Shown here one piece after another: positions 9,280 through 17,793 of a stretch of 64,000 bases of DNA; position 1 is the first letter of the stretch, and every line of letters starts with the position of its first letter. Source of the stretch: Bacteroides sp. (lineage in GTDB: Bacteria; Bacteroidota; Bacteroidia; Bacteroidales; Muribaculaceae); contig JAAVDM010000028.1 of NCBI GenBank assembly GCA_014801815.1, positions 1 to 64,000 of the forward strand, written 5' to 3'. The position numbers and the translations under genes were made by a program. The notes beneath the pieces are model-generated. The model saw only the letters and a list, made by a program, of their open reading frames with translations, was not told the DNA's origin and ran no database searches.

Positions 9280-10965
9280 TCAATAGTGGAACGATGAGCC
9301 GCCGAGAAACTCACGCAGCAGCGATGTGGTGGGTATTTGGTCGACCGGTATATTTTCAAAATATCCAAGTAGTCTGAGCAGACGGAAGGCTTCGGCATAC
9401 TGAGGGTCATTCTGAGGTACATCATGCAGAAGAGGTTCGGCATACGACCTCATCACACCTAACTCGAATATGAGCGATGAGTTGAAAGTGGCATCGGCAT
9501 TCTCCTGAAACGGAAATATCCAGCGTTCCTCGCCACGTCTCACACTCGGCCAGCGCCGCAGAGTCTCAAGAGCCGATATATGGCGGTAACGGTGATCACG
9601 TACCACACGTCTCAACAGACGGTTATCGGTAGTAGATATCCAGTTATGGTTGTCAATACGCAGAGTGGTGAGTGCCGAAACGTACACTTTAAACACATCG
9701 GCCTGATCGAGTCCGCTGACAAGTTCCGGATTCAGTCCGTGAATACCCTCAATGAGCAGCACTTCGTCAGATTCGAGACGCAGAGGACGATCTTTGTCGA
9801 TACGGCGCCCGAACTCGAAGCTATAAGTCGGCAGGTTGATTTCTTCACCGTCAAGTAGACGCTGGAGATCTGAATTGAGACGTTCGAGATCGAGAGCATG
9901 GAGATGTTCAAAGTCATAATCTCCGTTAGCGTCACGGGGAGTCAGATGACGGTCAATGAAATAATCGTCAAGAGAAATCATCTTCGGCGTCATGAGATTA
10001 GTCATAAGCTGTATACCGAGACGCTTGGTAGTTGTGGTCTTACCGCTTGACGACGGACCGGCTATAAGCACGATACGGCCACCGCCCTGACGGCGACGTT
10101 CAAGTATCTGGTCACTTATCTTACCGAGCAGCTTGTCGTGCATGGCTTCAGCCACATTGATGAGTTGTGAGGTCTGACGTTCACGTACAGCACGGTTAAG
10201 TTCGCCGACATTAGACACTCTTATAATACGGTTGAATTTAAGATGCTCGGTGAAGGCACGATACATCTTCTCCTGTACCACAGGAACAGCCGGCACCGTA
10301 GGGTCTGCGCTATCGGGAGGAAGAAGAAGCATACCTTCTTTCCAGGGCAACAGGTCAAAAACTTTGAGAAGACCTGTGTTCGGTACCAGCGGGCCGTAGA
10401 AACTGTCGGCGATACCGTCAAGTGTGTAGTAGGTGGTATATAACCGGCGCGTTGTCTCAAGAAGAAGAACCTTAGCTGTGAGACGCTGCCGACGGAACCG
10501 TTTCAGCACATCTTCCGTAAGGCGCTCCTTACGCTCAAAAGGCAGATCGGCTGCAACAAGTTCCTGCATACGTACACGCAGACGCTCGATAGTGTCCGTA
10601 TCCACCGGCATGGCTTCCTGAGTGTCAGGGTCAACAAGACGGCAATAGTAGCCACGTGAGATACTGTGCTCTATACGGAGATTACAGTCAGGCAGAATAT
10701 CATATAGGGCACGGTAAAGCATCATACACAGCGACCGTATCACAGTGCGGCGACCTACAGCACTCGCAGCGTCGAGATACTCCACTTGCTTGGGCATAAA
10801 TATCGGAAAACCGAGGTCTTCGGAGCGGTTGTTCACGATGGCACATACAGGTGTAAAACCGCTGTCGCCAAATAATCTTGAGGCCACTTCAAGCAACGTC
10901 TCGCCCCCCTGCACATCGATATAGGACGATGTGTTGCGGCAGTATATCTTGATTGTAGATTTCAT
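9280..10965 (-). CDS. Nucleoside (uridine-type) kinase with N-terminal TGS-like domain
   Basis: This 561-residue protein has an N-terminal TGS-like domain (residues ~1-65), a threonyl-tRNA-synthetase-editing-like middle part, and a C-terminal P-loop kinase domain. The Walker A motif GPSSSGKT is at residues 303-310 and is followed by SLDDYFIDR, typical of uridine/phosphoribulokinase folds. This architecture is widespread in Bacteroidota and Firmicutes and is annotated as a nucleoside kinase; the physiological substrate is not firmly established. An upstream promoter box is at 11043-11050, and mgtE follows 34 bp downstream. Confidence 0.88.
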   Translation of the reverse strand: MKSTIKIYCRNTSSYIDVQGGETLLEVASRLFGDSGFTPVCAIVNNRSEDLGFPIFMPKQVEYLDAASAVGRRTVIRSLCMMLYRALYDILPDCNLRIEHSISRGYYCRLVDPDTQEAMPVDTDTIERLRVRMQELVAADLPFERKERLTEDVLKRFRRQRLTAKVLLLETTRRLYTTYYTLDGIADSFYGPLVPNTGLLKVFDLLPWKEGMLLLPPDSADPTVPAVPVVQEKMYRAFTEHLKFNRIIRVSNVGELNRAVRERQTSQLINVAEAMHDKLLGKISDQILERRRQGGGRIVLIAGPSSSGKTTTTKRLGIQLMTNLMTPKMISLDDYFIDRHLTPRDANGDYDFEHLHALDLERLNSDLQRLLDGEEINLPTYSFEFGRRIDKDRPLRLESDEVLLIEGIHGLNPELVSGLDQADVFKVYVSALTTLRIDNHNWISTTDNRLLRRVVRDHRYRHISALETLRRWPSVRRGEERWIFPFQENADATFNSSLIFELGVMRSYAEPLLHDVPQNDPQYAEAFRLLRLLGYFENIPVDQIPTTSLLREFLGGSSFHY

Positions 10966-11042
10966 GGAAATGGATAAGTATTATAGTGGTTACGACACCA
11001 TGACACTTCACAGTATCGTGAGGAGCCGTAAGTACGATTCCT

Positions 11043-11050
11043 CAAAATTA
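11043..11050 (-). promoter_or_regulatory. Bacteroidota -7 promoter box for the nucleoside kinase gene
   Basis: Read on the minus strand this is TAATTTTG, matching TAnnTTTG. It lies 78 bp upstream of the start at 10965. No clear -33 TTTG is seen at the usual distance. Confidence 0.5.
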
Positions 11051-11073
11051 ATAAATTCTGTATGGTTTGAGTG

Positions 11074-11667
11074 TCAGTCAACACGTATTTTCTGGCTGAA
11101 GTCACCATAACTGTCTTCGCTCAGTGCCATACGCACAGCTTCGGCAGGTGTGGCGGCTATCTGCCAGATGTCCTTGTGGTCAGGATGCATGAAGTGCTGT
11201 TCTATACTGCGCTCAAGCATAGCTGCCAGTGGGTCGTAGTAACCGGCGGTATTCAGTATCACTACTTGCCCGCGATACAGATTGAGCTGACGCCATGTTA
11301 TGGCCTCCAACAGTTCTTCAAGTGTACCCACGCCGCCCGGTAAAGCTATCACACCTGTGGCCATAGCCAGCATACGTTCCTTGCGGGTGTGCATATCCGA
11401 TGTGATTATCTTTTCGCTCAGACCGCTGTGAGCCCAGCCACGCTGTTCCATAAACTCAGGCAGCACACCTATGGTGTGACCGCCGGCTGACAACGCTCCG
11501 TCAATAACGGCTGCCATAAGTCCGCTGCGGCCGCCTCCACAGGCAACAGCCGTCCCGGCTGCCGCCAGAAGCCGCCCTGTTTCAAAAGCGGCGTCCTTAT
11601 AAAATTTTTCTATATTCGGTGACGATGCACCGTATACTGTGACTATCTTTCTGTGCTGCATTTTCAT
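11074..11667 (-). CDS. LOG-family Rossmann-fold protein (TIGR00730 type)
   Basis: The 197-residue protein has the family motifs GGGRSGLM (residues 44-51) and PGGVGTLEE (110-118), plus the conserved RKERM at 96-100. LOG proteins are cytokinin riboside 5'-monophosphate phosphoribohydrolases, splitting nucleoside 5'-monophosphates into base and ribose-5-phosphate. Many bacterial members are mis-called lysine decarboxylases. The physiological substrate in this organism is not known. The gene stands alone with its own promoter. Confidence 0.9.
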   Translation of the reverse strand: MKMQHRKIVTVYGASSPNIEKFYKDAAFETGRLLAAAGTAVACGGGRSGLMAAVIDGALSAGGHTIGVLPEFMEQRGWAHSGLSEKIITSDMHTRKERMLAMATGVIALPGGVGTLEELLEAITWRQLNLYRGQVVILNTAGYYDPLAAMLERSIEQHFMHPDHKDIWQIAATPAEAVRMALSEDSYGDFSQKIRVD

Positions 11668-11708
11668 ATTGTATTACAATCGTGCTCCGGGCTAATATGA
11701 TGTATGGG

Positions 11709-11736
11709 CAAATTTAATCATTTTTCACGCTTCAAA
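11709..11736 (-). promoter_or_regulatory. Promoter of the LOG-family gene
   Basis: On the minus strand the -7 box is TAAATTTG (11716-11709). A TTTG lies upstream at 11736-11733, with a slightly short 16-bp spacing. The start codon is 42 bp downstream. Confidence 0.6.
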
Positions 11737-11829
11737 TAGCACTGAAGTCCTAAAATTTCGTTATTTTCGTAGCCCTACAGGCCCCGAGAGACAATTTTTC
11801 GGTTTCACGGTGCCTTTATTTTGATATTC

Positions 11830-12645
11830 ATGAGTATCACTACAGTTTCAATTGTGACCTACCATACCGACAGGCAGGAGCTGCGTGCCTGTCTTGATTC
11901 ACTTCGGTGCGATGAGGTGAAACGTATATATATAGTCGATAACGGAGGCGAACGCCGCATAAAGAATTTTGTCGCTGACATACCACGTGTGGAATATATA
12001 CCGCTGCGCAACCCGGGTTACGGTGCCGGACATAACGCCGCCATACGCCGGGCACTCGCCATCAGCGCCGACTATCATCTGGTGCTCAACAGTGACGTGC
12101 GTTTCAATCCCGATGTTCTACCCCGGCTCATAGCTGTCATGAATGCCCGTAAAAAGATAGGACAGTTGCAGCCCCGTCTTGTCTATCCTGACGGAAGCCG
12201 GCAGCCGGCGGTGCGTATGCTACCGACACCACTCGATGTGTTCGGGCGCCGCTTCCTGCCGAAACGTCTGTTTGCCGGCCGTAACGCCCGGTACACACTA
12301 CAACATCTTGACCCGAATGTAGAACATAACATACCCTATCATCAGGGTAGTTTCATGCTGCTGCGTACTGATGCCCTGCGCTGTGTCGGGCTCTTTGATG
12401 AGCGTTTCTTCATGTATCCCGAAGATATAGACCTCACACGCCGTATACACCGCTACTACGAAACCATCTACTATCCTTCCGAAACCGTAATCCACGACCA
12501 TCGTGCCGGTTCTTACCACAATAAAAAACTGCTCGCCATACACACATGGAACATGATACGCTATTTCAACAAGTGGGGTTGGTGGCATGACCCGGAACGC
12601 CGCCGTTTCAACGCTCCTCTGCGCCCCGGTGTTCAATTATCATAA
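11830..12645 (+). CDS. GT2 glycosyltransferase, rhamnosyltransferase-like
   Basis: The ~271-residue GT-A protein begins MSITTVSIVTYHTDRQEL. It contains the nucleotide-sugar core LVLNSDVRFNPDV (SDV as the DxD-type motif) and the acceptor-side signature FDERFFMYPEDIDLTRRI, which is typical of rhamnosyl- and galactofuranosyl-type GT2 enzymes. A frame-extending ATG lies 9 bp earlier (11821), but the ATG at 11830 starts the conserved strand cleanly. It acts on the cytoplasmic face of the membrane in surface-glycan synthesis. It is separate from the capsule locus at 48-63 kb, so it may serve LPS or a protein glycan. Confidence 0.85.
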   Translation: MSITTVSIVTYHTDRQELRACLDSLRCDEVKRIYIVDNGGERRIKNFVADIPRVEYIPLRNPGYGAGHNAAIRRALAISADYHLVLNSDVRFNPDVLPRLIAVMNARKKIGQLQPRLVYPDGSRQPAVRMLPTPLDVFGRRFLPKRLFAGRNARYTLQHLDPNVEHNIPYHQGSFMLLRTDALRCVGLFDERFFMYPEDIDLTRRIHRYYETIYYPSETVIHDHRAGSYHNKKLLAIHTWNMIRYFNKWGWWHDPERRRFNAPLRPGVQLS

Positions 12646-12674
12646 AATCTCTGCACATTTATTTTCCACAAACC

Positions 12675-12845
12675 ATATAAAATGCTCAAAGCGCCTGTCC
12701 TCACGGATTGGCGCCTTGTGTGTTTTCCATAATACTTCTAACTAACCTAACATCATGAAACGAAAAATCAGAATCTTTGATTTTCTGTATTTATAACATT
12801 AGCGATGATTAAAAAGTTTTGAAATAAGAGAAAATTTTTCTGTAC
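12675..12845 (-). repeat. Solo inverted copy of the ~155-bp dispersed repeat
   Basis: Read on the minus strand this stretch carries the same blocks, in the same order, as the tandem array at 37416-38365: ATGTTATAAATACAGAAAAT, then TTTCATGATGTTAGGTTAGT, then a GGCGCC-containing hairpin, then a T-rich end. The hairpin core is at 12688-12716 and may also terminate the preceding glycosyltransferase gene. An internal ~15-bp difference separates the first two blocks. Confidence 0.85.
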
Positions 12846-12888
12846 ATCTGATTTTATCCGTTTATCCGCTGATAAGATATATAAAAAT

Positions 12889-12914
12889 ACCGGACTGTCG
12901 CGTGACAGTCCGGT
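12889..12914 (-). terminator. Hairpin terminator of the oxidoreductase operon
   Basis: An 11-bp perfect stem ACCGGACTGTC / GACAGTCCGGT closes a GCGT loop. On the minus strand it is followed by a run rich in T. It lies 57 bp after the stop codon of the gamma-subunit gene. Confidence 0.75.
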
Positions 12915-12970
12915 CGGGGTGAGGGCCTTCGGAACGACCCCCCTATCATGACTTTAGTAATGCTCGGAAC

Positions 12971-13513
12971 TTACTTCTTGAGGAGTTCACGACCCTTCTC
13001 GATAGCCTGTTCGTTGAGGGGTATGAGCTTGTGATGACGCTCGGGCAGTGATTTCTTGAGACCTTTAACCACATTCTCCATAGGGAGCTTGTAAGGCATA
13101 GCCTCAAGAAGAGCACCCATTACCACCATGTTGTAGGCTTTGGAGTTGCCTATTTCAAGAGTGGCGTCCATAGCATCGATGGGGTAGATGGTTATATCTT
13201 CGCGTGTAGGACGATTGTGTATGCCGTTGGTATCATAGATGAGTATGCCGCCGGGTTTTACTTTGGGTGCGAACTTGTCGAGACTCTGCTGGTTAAGAGC
13301 GATGACAATGTCATACTTATCAAGTACGGGCGATGAAATCTTCTCGTCCGAAAGTATAACGGTTACGTTGGCTGTACCGCCGCGCTGCTCGGGACCGTAA
13401 GAAGGCATCCATGTCACCTCTTTATCGTCCATAAGGCCGGAATAAGCCAGAATCTTACCCATAGAGAGTACGCCCTGACCGCCGAAGCCGGCTATGATGA
13501 TTTCTTCTTTCAT
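12971..13513 (-). CDS. korC: 2-oxoacid:ferredoxin oxidoreductase, gamma subunit
   Basis: The 180-residue product begins MKEEIIIAGFGGQGVLSMGK, the signature of the pyruvate/ketoisovalerate-type oxidoreductase gamma domain. It continues with PSYGPEQRGGTANVTVILS, also diagnostic. With the alpha, beta and ferredoxin subunits it forms the enzyme that oxidatively decarboxylates a 2-oxoacid to acyl-CoA, passing electrons to ferredoxin. It is the last gene of a four-gene minus-strand operon (ferredoxin, alpha, beta, gamma). Whether the substrate is 2-oxoglutarate or branched-chain 2-oxoacids cannot be told from sequence alone. Confidence 0.9.
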   Translation of the reverse strand: MKEEIIIAGFGGQGVLSMGKILAYSGLMDDKEVTWMPSYGPEQRGGTANVTVILSDEKISSPVLDKYDIVIALNQQSLDKFAPKVKPGGILIYDTNGIHNRPTREDITIYPIDAMDATLEIGNSKAYNMVVMGALLEAMPYKLPMENVVKGLKKSLPERHHKLIPLNEQAIEKGRELLKK

Positions 13514-13542
13514 GGTGTTTACAGACAGGATAGAGTTAAAAA

Positions 13543-14304
13543 TCAGTTGTTCTTGAGGTCACCGAGAGGATATTTCTCAAACATATTGGCTACCATCCAC
13601 TCGTTAGATTTCTCAGGACTGAGTTTCCAGCCGGAGTTGCAGGTAGAAACTATTTCAACCACTGAAGTACCGCGTTTTGCAATAGCGTTCTCGAAAGCTT
13701 TCTTGAGAGCGGCTTTAGCTTTGCGTACATTGGCAGCAGTGTGTACAGACTGACGGGTAACGTAGCATGTACCGTCGAGTATAGCCATGAGGTTGGTGAT
13801 CTCAAGCGGGTGACCGTTGAGGTCTACACGGCGTCCGTAAGGAGTTGTGGCAGTCTTCTGACCTACGAGAGTGGTAGGAGCCATCTGGCCACCTGTCATA
13901 CCGTAGATAGCATTGTTAACGAATACCATAACGATGTTCTCACCACGGTTGGCGGCATGTATTGACTCGGCAGTACCTATAGCCGACATATCGCCGTCGC
14001 CCTGATAGGTGAACACCACGTCCTGCGGCCAAAGACGGCTGATAGCGGTAGCTACGGCAGGTGCACGACCGTGAGCGGCTTCCACCCAGTCGACATCAAT
14101 ATAGTTGTAGGCGAATACGGCGCAACCTACGGGCGAAACGCCCACTGTGCGGTCGGTGATGCCCATTTCGGCTATGACCTCAGCTAAGAGTTTATGTATC
14201 ACACCGTGGCTACAGCCGGGGCAATAGTGCATGTGTACCTCGTCGAGAAGCTCAGGCTTGCTGTAGACCTTGTTCTCCGGACGGATTATATCTTGGATTT
14301 CCAT
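13543..14304 (-). CDS. korB: 2-oxoacid:ferredoxin oxidoreductase, beta (thiamine diphosphate) subunit
   Basis: The 253-residue subunit carries the thiamine-diphosphate/Mg2+ motif GDGDMSAIG followed by NNAIYGMTGGQ, and CPGCSHG near the N-terminus, all typical of the beta subunits of this enzyme family. It provides the catalytic cofactor site for decarboxylation of the 2-oxoacid. It lies 29 bp upstream of the gamma gene and 67 bp downstream of the alpha gene on the same strand. Confidence 0.93.
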   Translation of the reverse strand: MEIQDIIRPENKVYSKPELLDEVHMHYCPGCSHGVIHKLLAEVIAEMGITDRTVGVSPVGCAVFAYNYIDVDWVEAAHGRAPAVATAISRLWPQDVVFTYQGDGDMSAIGTAESIHAANRGENIVMVFVNNAIYGMTGGQMAPTTLVGQKTATTPYGRRVDLNGHPLEITNLMAILDGTCYVTRQSVHTAANVRKAKAALKKAFENAIAKRGTSVVEIVSTCNSGWKLSPEKSNEWMVANMFEKYPLGDLKNN

Positions 14305-14371
14305 GTGTTCGGTTTAAGTTGTAGGCGCCGTCTTGCAAAGCGGCCGGCGCCGTGTGATAAGAGTGATGGCG

Positions 14372-15466
14372 TTACTTGCCGATGAGTTTGGTCTCGATAG
14401 CCTCAACCACCTCTTCGGGGCTGGGGATAATACCGCCCAGGCGGCCGAAATGCTCTACGGGCAGACGATCGTGCACGGCAAGGCGCACGTCCTCTATCAT
14501 CTGTCCGGCGTTAAGCTCGACACAGAGCACACCTTTCTTGTCCTGTGCAGCCTTCTCGACAGCCTCGGTGGGGAAAGGCCAGAGGGTTATGGGGCGTATG
14601 ATGCCGACCTTGATACCCTTTTCGGCGGCCAGTTCACGGGCCTTGTCGCATATACGTGCTATCGAACCGAAAGCCACGATGAGGTAATCGGCACCCTCGA
14701 TGTCAATCTCTTCCCAACGGGTTTCGTTCTTCTCTATATCACGGTACTTGGCCTGAAGCTGGTGGTTGATAACCTCCATACGTGCAGACTCCAGTTCGAG
14801 CGAAGTAATGACGTTGCGCTTGCGGCCGTTGATACGTCCGTTGGCTGCCCAGGGGCACTGTTCGCGGATCTGCTCATCGGTGCGGCGCGGACGCTGCTCG
14901 GGAAGTACCACTTTCTCCATCATCTGACCTACGATACCGTCAGCCAGTATCATGACGGGGTTACAATATTTGAAAGCAAGGTCAAAGCCGAGACCTACGA
15001 AATCGACCATTTCCTGTACTGTCGAAGGAGCGAGTACGATGAGGTGATAGTCACCGTGACCGCCGCCCTTTGTGGCCTGGAAGTAGTCGGCCTGCGAAGG
15101 CTGGATTGTACCCAGACCCGGACCGCCGCGCATTACGTTGAGTACGAGAGCGGGCAGCGAGGCTGCAGCTATATATGAGATACCCTCCTGCTTAAGGCTG
15201 ACGCCCGGAGAGGAGGAGGAAGTCATGACAGCTTTACCGGTGGCGGCGCCTCCGTAAACCATGTTGATGGCAGCGACCTCAGACTCAGCCTGGAGCACGA
15301 CCATACCTGTGGTTTCCCACGGCATGAGCTCCTCAAGGGTCTCAAGCACTTCTGACTGCGGGGTGATGGGATAGCCGAAATAGCCGTCGCATCCGTAGCG
15401 TATGGCAGCGTGGGCTATCGCCTCGTTCCCTTTCATTAGTCTTACCTCTTCTTTCATATCTGTCAA
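14372..15466 (-). CDS. korA: 2-oxoacid:ferredoxin oxidoreductase, alpha subunit (VorB/KorA type)
   Basis: The 364-residue subunit has the N-terminal pyrimidine-binding domain (GNEAIAHAAIRYGCDGYFGYPITPQSE can be read in the first 50 residues, along with QAESEVAAINMVYGGAATG) and the transketolase C-terminal-like domain (LIVAFGSIARICDKARELA). Subunits of this length in Bacteroidota are usually annotated as 3-methyl-2-oxobutanoate dehydrogenase VorB, so branched-chain 2-oxoacid oxidation is as likely as 2-oxoglutarate. The start may also be the second Met (codon 4). Confidence 0.92.
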   Translation of the reverse strand: MTDMKEEVRLMKGNEAIAHAAIRYGCDGYFGYPITPQSEVLETLEELMPWETTGMVVLQAESEVAAINMVYGGAATGKAVMTSSSSPGVSLKQEGISYIAAASLPALVLNVMRGGPGLGTIQPSQADYFQATKGGGHGDYHLIVLAPSTVQEMVDFVGLGFDLAFKYCNPVMILADGIVGQMMEKVVLPEQRPRRTDEQIREQCPWAANGRINGRKRNVITSLELESARMEVINHQLQAKYRDIEKNETRWEEIDIEGADYLIVAFGSIARICDKARELAAEKGIKVGIIRPITLWPFPTEAVEKAAQDKKGVLCVELNAGQMIEDVRLAVHDRLPVEHFGRLGGIIPSPEEVVEAIETKLIGK

Positions 15467-15516
15467 AGTTGTGTTTTGCTTGGTTGTAGTTGTTCGGTTG
15501 GTTCAATGAGTGTGGG

Positions 15517-15747
15517 TCAGTCTACCTTCACGCGATACACCTCGATGCAGGCGTCGGGACATACCCAAGCGCAGGAGCAGCAGCCTGTGCACTTCTCAGG
15601 GTTAGCCATATAGGCATAATGATAGCCCCGGTCGTTGACTTCGTTGGGCTGCAGTGCCAGTGTCTTGGTGGGACAAGCCACCACACACAGGTTGCATCCC
15701 TTGCATCTCTCGATGTTTACGGTGATTGCACCTCTTACTTTTGCCAT
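15517..15747 (-). CDS. korD: 2[4Fe-4S] ferredoxin subunit of the 2-oxoacid oxidoreductase
   Basis: The 76-residue protein begins MAKVRGAITVNIERCKGC and has two complete cluster motifs, CKGCNLCVVACP and CTGCCSCAWVCP. It relays electrons from the oxidoreductase to free ferredoxin. A longer open frame reaches back to 15831, but the -7 promoter box lies inside that extension (15795-15802), so the start at 15747 is preferred. It is the first gene of the operon. Confidence 0.93.
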   Translation of the reverse strand: MAKVRGAITVNIERCKGCNLCVVACPTKTLALQPNEVNDRGYHYAYMANPEKCTGCCSCAWVCPDACIEVYRVKVD

Positions 15748-15794
15748 TGTTAGAGTTTTATAGAATGTTAGGTACTTACTTTCTAAGGATGATA

Positions 15795-15826
15795 CAAAAT
15801 TACTTATTTTACTGTCCCCCACCAAA
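15795..15826 (-). promoter_or_regulatory. Promoter of the 2-oxoacid oxidoreductase operon
   Basis: On the minus strand TTTG (15826-15823) is followed after 20 bp by TAATTTTG (15802-15795), matching both elements of the Bacteroidota housekeeping promoter. It precedes the ferredoxin start by 48 bp. Confidence 0.85.
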
Positions 15827-15873
15827 GTCAAGGATATGTTTTAAAACATAGTCACGGCTTTGGCCTTGTGACA

Positions 15874-16575
15874 TCAACGGTTGCCGGTCAGGATACGGGC
15901 AAGTTCTTCCACACCGCGTGTGGCAGGTTCTTTGATAACATGGACATTCGGAATACCGACAGTGGAAGCCGGATTGGGGTCAATGTAATATATGGGCACT
16001 CCGGGACGCACAAAGAGCAGCAGTCCGGCCGCAGGGTAGACATTGAGGCTTGTACCTATGACGACGAAAATATCAGCCTTAGCAACAAGTTCGACCGCCG
16101 GTTCAATATTGGGTACAGCTTCCTGAAAGAATACGATGTGCGGACGCATCAGGTCGCCGCGCCGGCCGCGAGTCTCGGGTGTGGTGTCAAGATGGTCAGC
16201 ATCAAGACTTTCGATATAATCGGGATCGCTTACGGAACGTATCTTCATCAGTTCGCCATGCAGATGCAGCACGTTGGTCGACCCGGCACGTTCATGCAGG
16301 TCATCGACATTCTGAGTGATGATATAGACGTCATAATCGCGTTCCAGTTCGACAAGCGCAGTATGTGCCGCATTCGGTACGACTGTGAGAAGTTCGTGGC
16401 GGCGATGATTATAGAACTGATGTACCAGAGCAGGGTCACGTCTGAAGCCCTCGGCCGAGGCCACCTGCATCACCGGATAATTTTCCCACAGACCTCCGGC
16501 GTCGCGGAAAGTCTTTATGCCGCTTTCAGCGCTGATGCCTGCACCGGTCGACACTACTAATTTCGGTTTACCCAT
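15874..16575 (-). CDS. cobB: Sir2-family NAD-dependent protein deacylase, zinc-site-lacking
   Basis: The 233-residue sirtuin has the NAD-binding GAGISAESGIKTFRD (residues 11-25), TQNVDDLHERAGS, the catalytic His106 in LHLHGE, and GTSLNVYPAAGL. FYNHRR (Y55, R58) gives the YxxR motif of SIRT5/CobB-type enzymes, which recognise succinyl- or other acidic acyl-lysines. The four zinc-ligand cysteines found in most sirtuins are absent; the region between the catalytic His and RPHIVFF has none. It probably removes acyl groups from cytosolic proteins. It is transcribed divergently from ruvB. Confidence 0.9.
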   Translation of the reverse strand: MGKPKLVVSTGAGISAESGIKTFRDAGGLWENYPVMQVASAEGFRRDPALVHQFYNHRRHELLTVVPNAAHTALVELERDYDVYIITQNVDDLHERAGSTNVLHLHGELMKIRSVSDPDYIESLDADHLDTTPETRGRRGDLMRPHIVFFQEAVPNIEPAVELVAKADIFVVIGTSLNVYPAAGLLLFVRPGVPIYYIDPNPASTVGIPNVHVIKEPATRGVEELARILTGNR

Positions 16576-16601
16576 ATTGAGTGGTGTTTTTTATTGTCCC
16601 A

Positions 16602-16635
16602 CAAATTTATAATTTTTTTTTCAATTCATCACAAA
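16602..16635 (-). promoter_or_regulatory. Promoter of the sirtuin gene
   Basis: On the minus strand the -7 box is TAAATTTG (16609-16602). A TTTG lies at 16635-16632, a spacing of 22 bp, which is slightly long. The start codon is 27 bp downstream. Confidence 0.65.
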
Positions 16636-16686
16636 CTGTAGCTAATTACTTTATCACAGGGGTATGAAAAAGTCGTGCGGATTTGC

Positions 16687-16694
16687 TAAATTTG
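16687..16694 (+). promoter_or_regulatory. -7 promoter box of ruvB
   Basis: TAAATTTG matches TAnnTTTG. It lies downstream of the upstream in-frame ATG at 16664 and 41 bp before the ATG at 16736, so it decides in favour of the latter start. Confidence 0.65.
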
Positions 16695-16735
16695 CAATTC
16701 AACACATAAAAATCAACATCAACGTCAATCAACAC

Positions 16736-17770
16736 ATGGAAATGACACCCGATGACTTCGACATCCGCGATACTGCGGGCCGCGAGTCAGACCGCGACAT
16801 CGAGAAGGCACTTCGTCCGTTAGCCTTCGACGACTTCAGCGGTCAGGATAAGATAATAGCCAATCTGAGAGTCTTTGTGCAGGCGGCGCGTATGCGCGGC
16901 GAGGCACTCGACCACACTCTGCTGCACGGCCCTCCGGGACTGGGTAAGACCACGCTGTCCAACATCGTGGCCAATGAACTGGGAGTAGGTTTCAAAGTTA
17001 CTTCCGGACCGGTACTTGACAAGCCCGGTGACCTTGCAGGCATACTTATGAGTCTCGAAGAGCACGATGTGCTTTTCATCGACGAGATTCACCGTCTGCA
17101 TCCCATAGTCGAGGAGTATCTGTATTCGGCTATGGAAGATTATCGTATCGACATACTCCTTGACAAAGGTCCCGGGACTAAAAGCGTGCAGCTGACGCTG
17201 TCACCGTTCACGCTTATCGGAGCCACTACACGAAGCGGTCTGCTTACCTCTCCGCTGCGTGCGCGTTTCGGCATAAACTGTCATCTGGAATACTACGACC
17301 ATGAAGTACTCCGCGACATCGTGATACGTTCGGCACGTCTGCTGTCGACACCCATCACACCGGAGGCGGCTATGGAGATTGCCATGCGTTCGCGTGGCAC
17401 GCCGCGAATCGCCAATGCGCTTCTGCGGCGAGTACGCGACTTCGCTATGGTTCGTGGCAACGGACGCATCAATCCGGAAATAGCCCGCAGCAGTCTGGAA
17501 GCTCTCAACATAGACCGTTACGGACTTGACGAGATAGACAACCGCATATTGCTGACGATTATAGACAAATTCGGTGGCGGTCCGGTAGGTCTTTCTACCA
17601 TAGCCACTGCCCTCGGTGAGGATTCAGGCACAATCGAAGAAGTGTACGAACCTTTCCTGATAAAAGAGGGCTTCCTGAAACGTACTCCTCGCGGACGTGA
17701 GGTCACACCGCTGGCATACCGTCATCTGGGACGTGGTGCCGAACCCCGTCAGGGCAGTATCTTCGATTAA
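16736..17770 (+). CDS. ruvB: Holliday junction DNA helicase RuvB
   Basis: The ~344-residue product has the RuvB order of domains: Walker [10 protein letters not shown], Walker [10 protein letters not shown], sensor region [18 protein letters not shown], and the C-terminal winged helix ending [17 protein letters not shown]. RuvB is the ring ATPase that drives branch migration with RuvA at Holliday junctions. A longer frame starts at 16664, but the promoter box at 16687-16694 lies inside that extension and [12 protein letters not shown] is the natural family start. Confidence 0.95.
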   Translation: MEMTPDDFDIRDTAGRESDRDIEKALRPLAFDDFSGQDKIIANLRVFVQAARMRGEALDHTLLHGPPGLGKTTLSNIVANELGVGFKVTSGPVLDKPGDLAGILMSLEEHDVLFIDEIHRLHPIVEEYLYSAMEDYRIDILLDKGPGTKSVQLTLSPFTLIGATTRSGLLTSPLRARFGINCHLEYYDHEVLRDIVIRSARLLSTPITPEAAMEIAMRSRGTPRIANALLRRVRDFAMVRGNGRINPEIARSSLEALNIDRYGLDEIDNRILLTIIDKFGGGPVGLSTIATALGEDSGTIEEVYEPFLIKEGFLKRTPRGREVTPLAYRHLGRGAEPRQGSIFD

Positions 17771-17793
17771 CTTTAACCTATATCCGGATTTCA

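Noticed and set aside
16664-16735. Upstream ATG for RuvB
   Set aside because: A -7 promoter box lies inside this stretch, so it is probably not in the mRNA.
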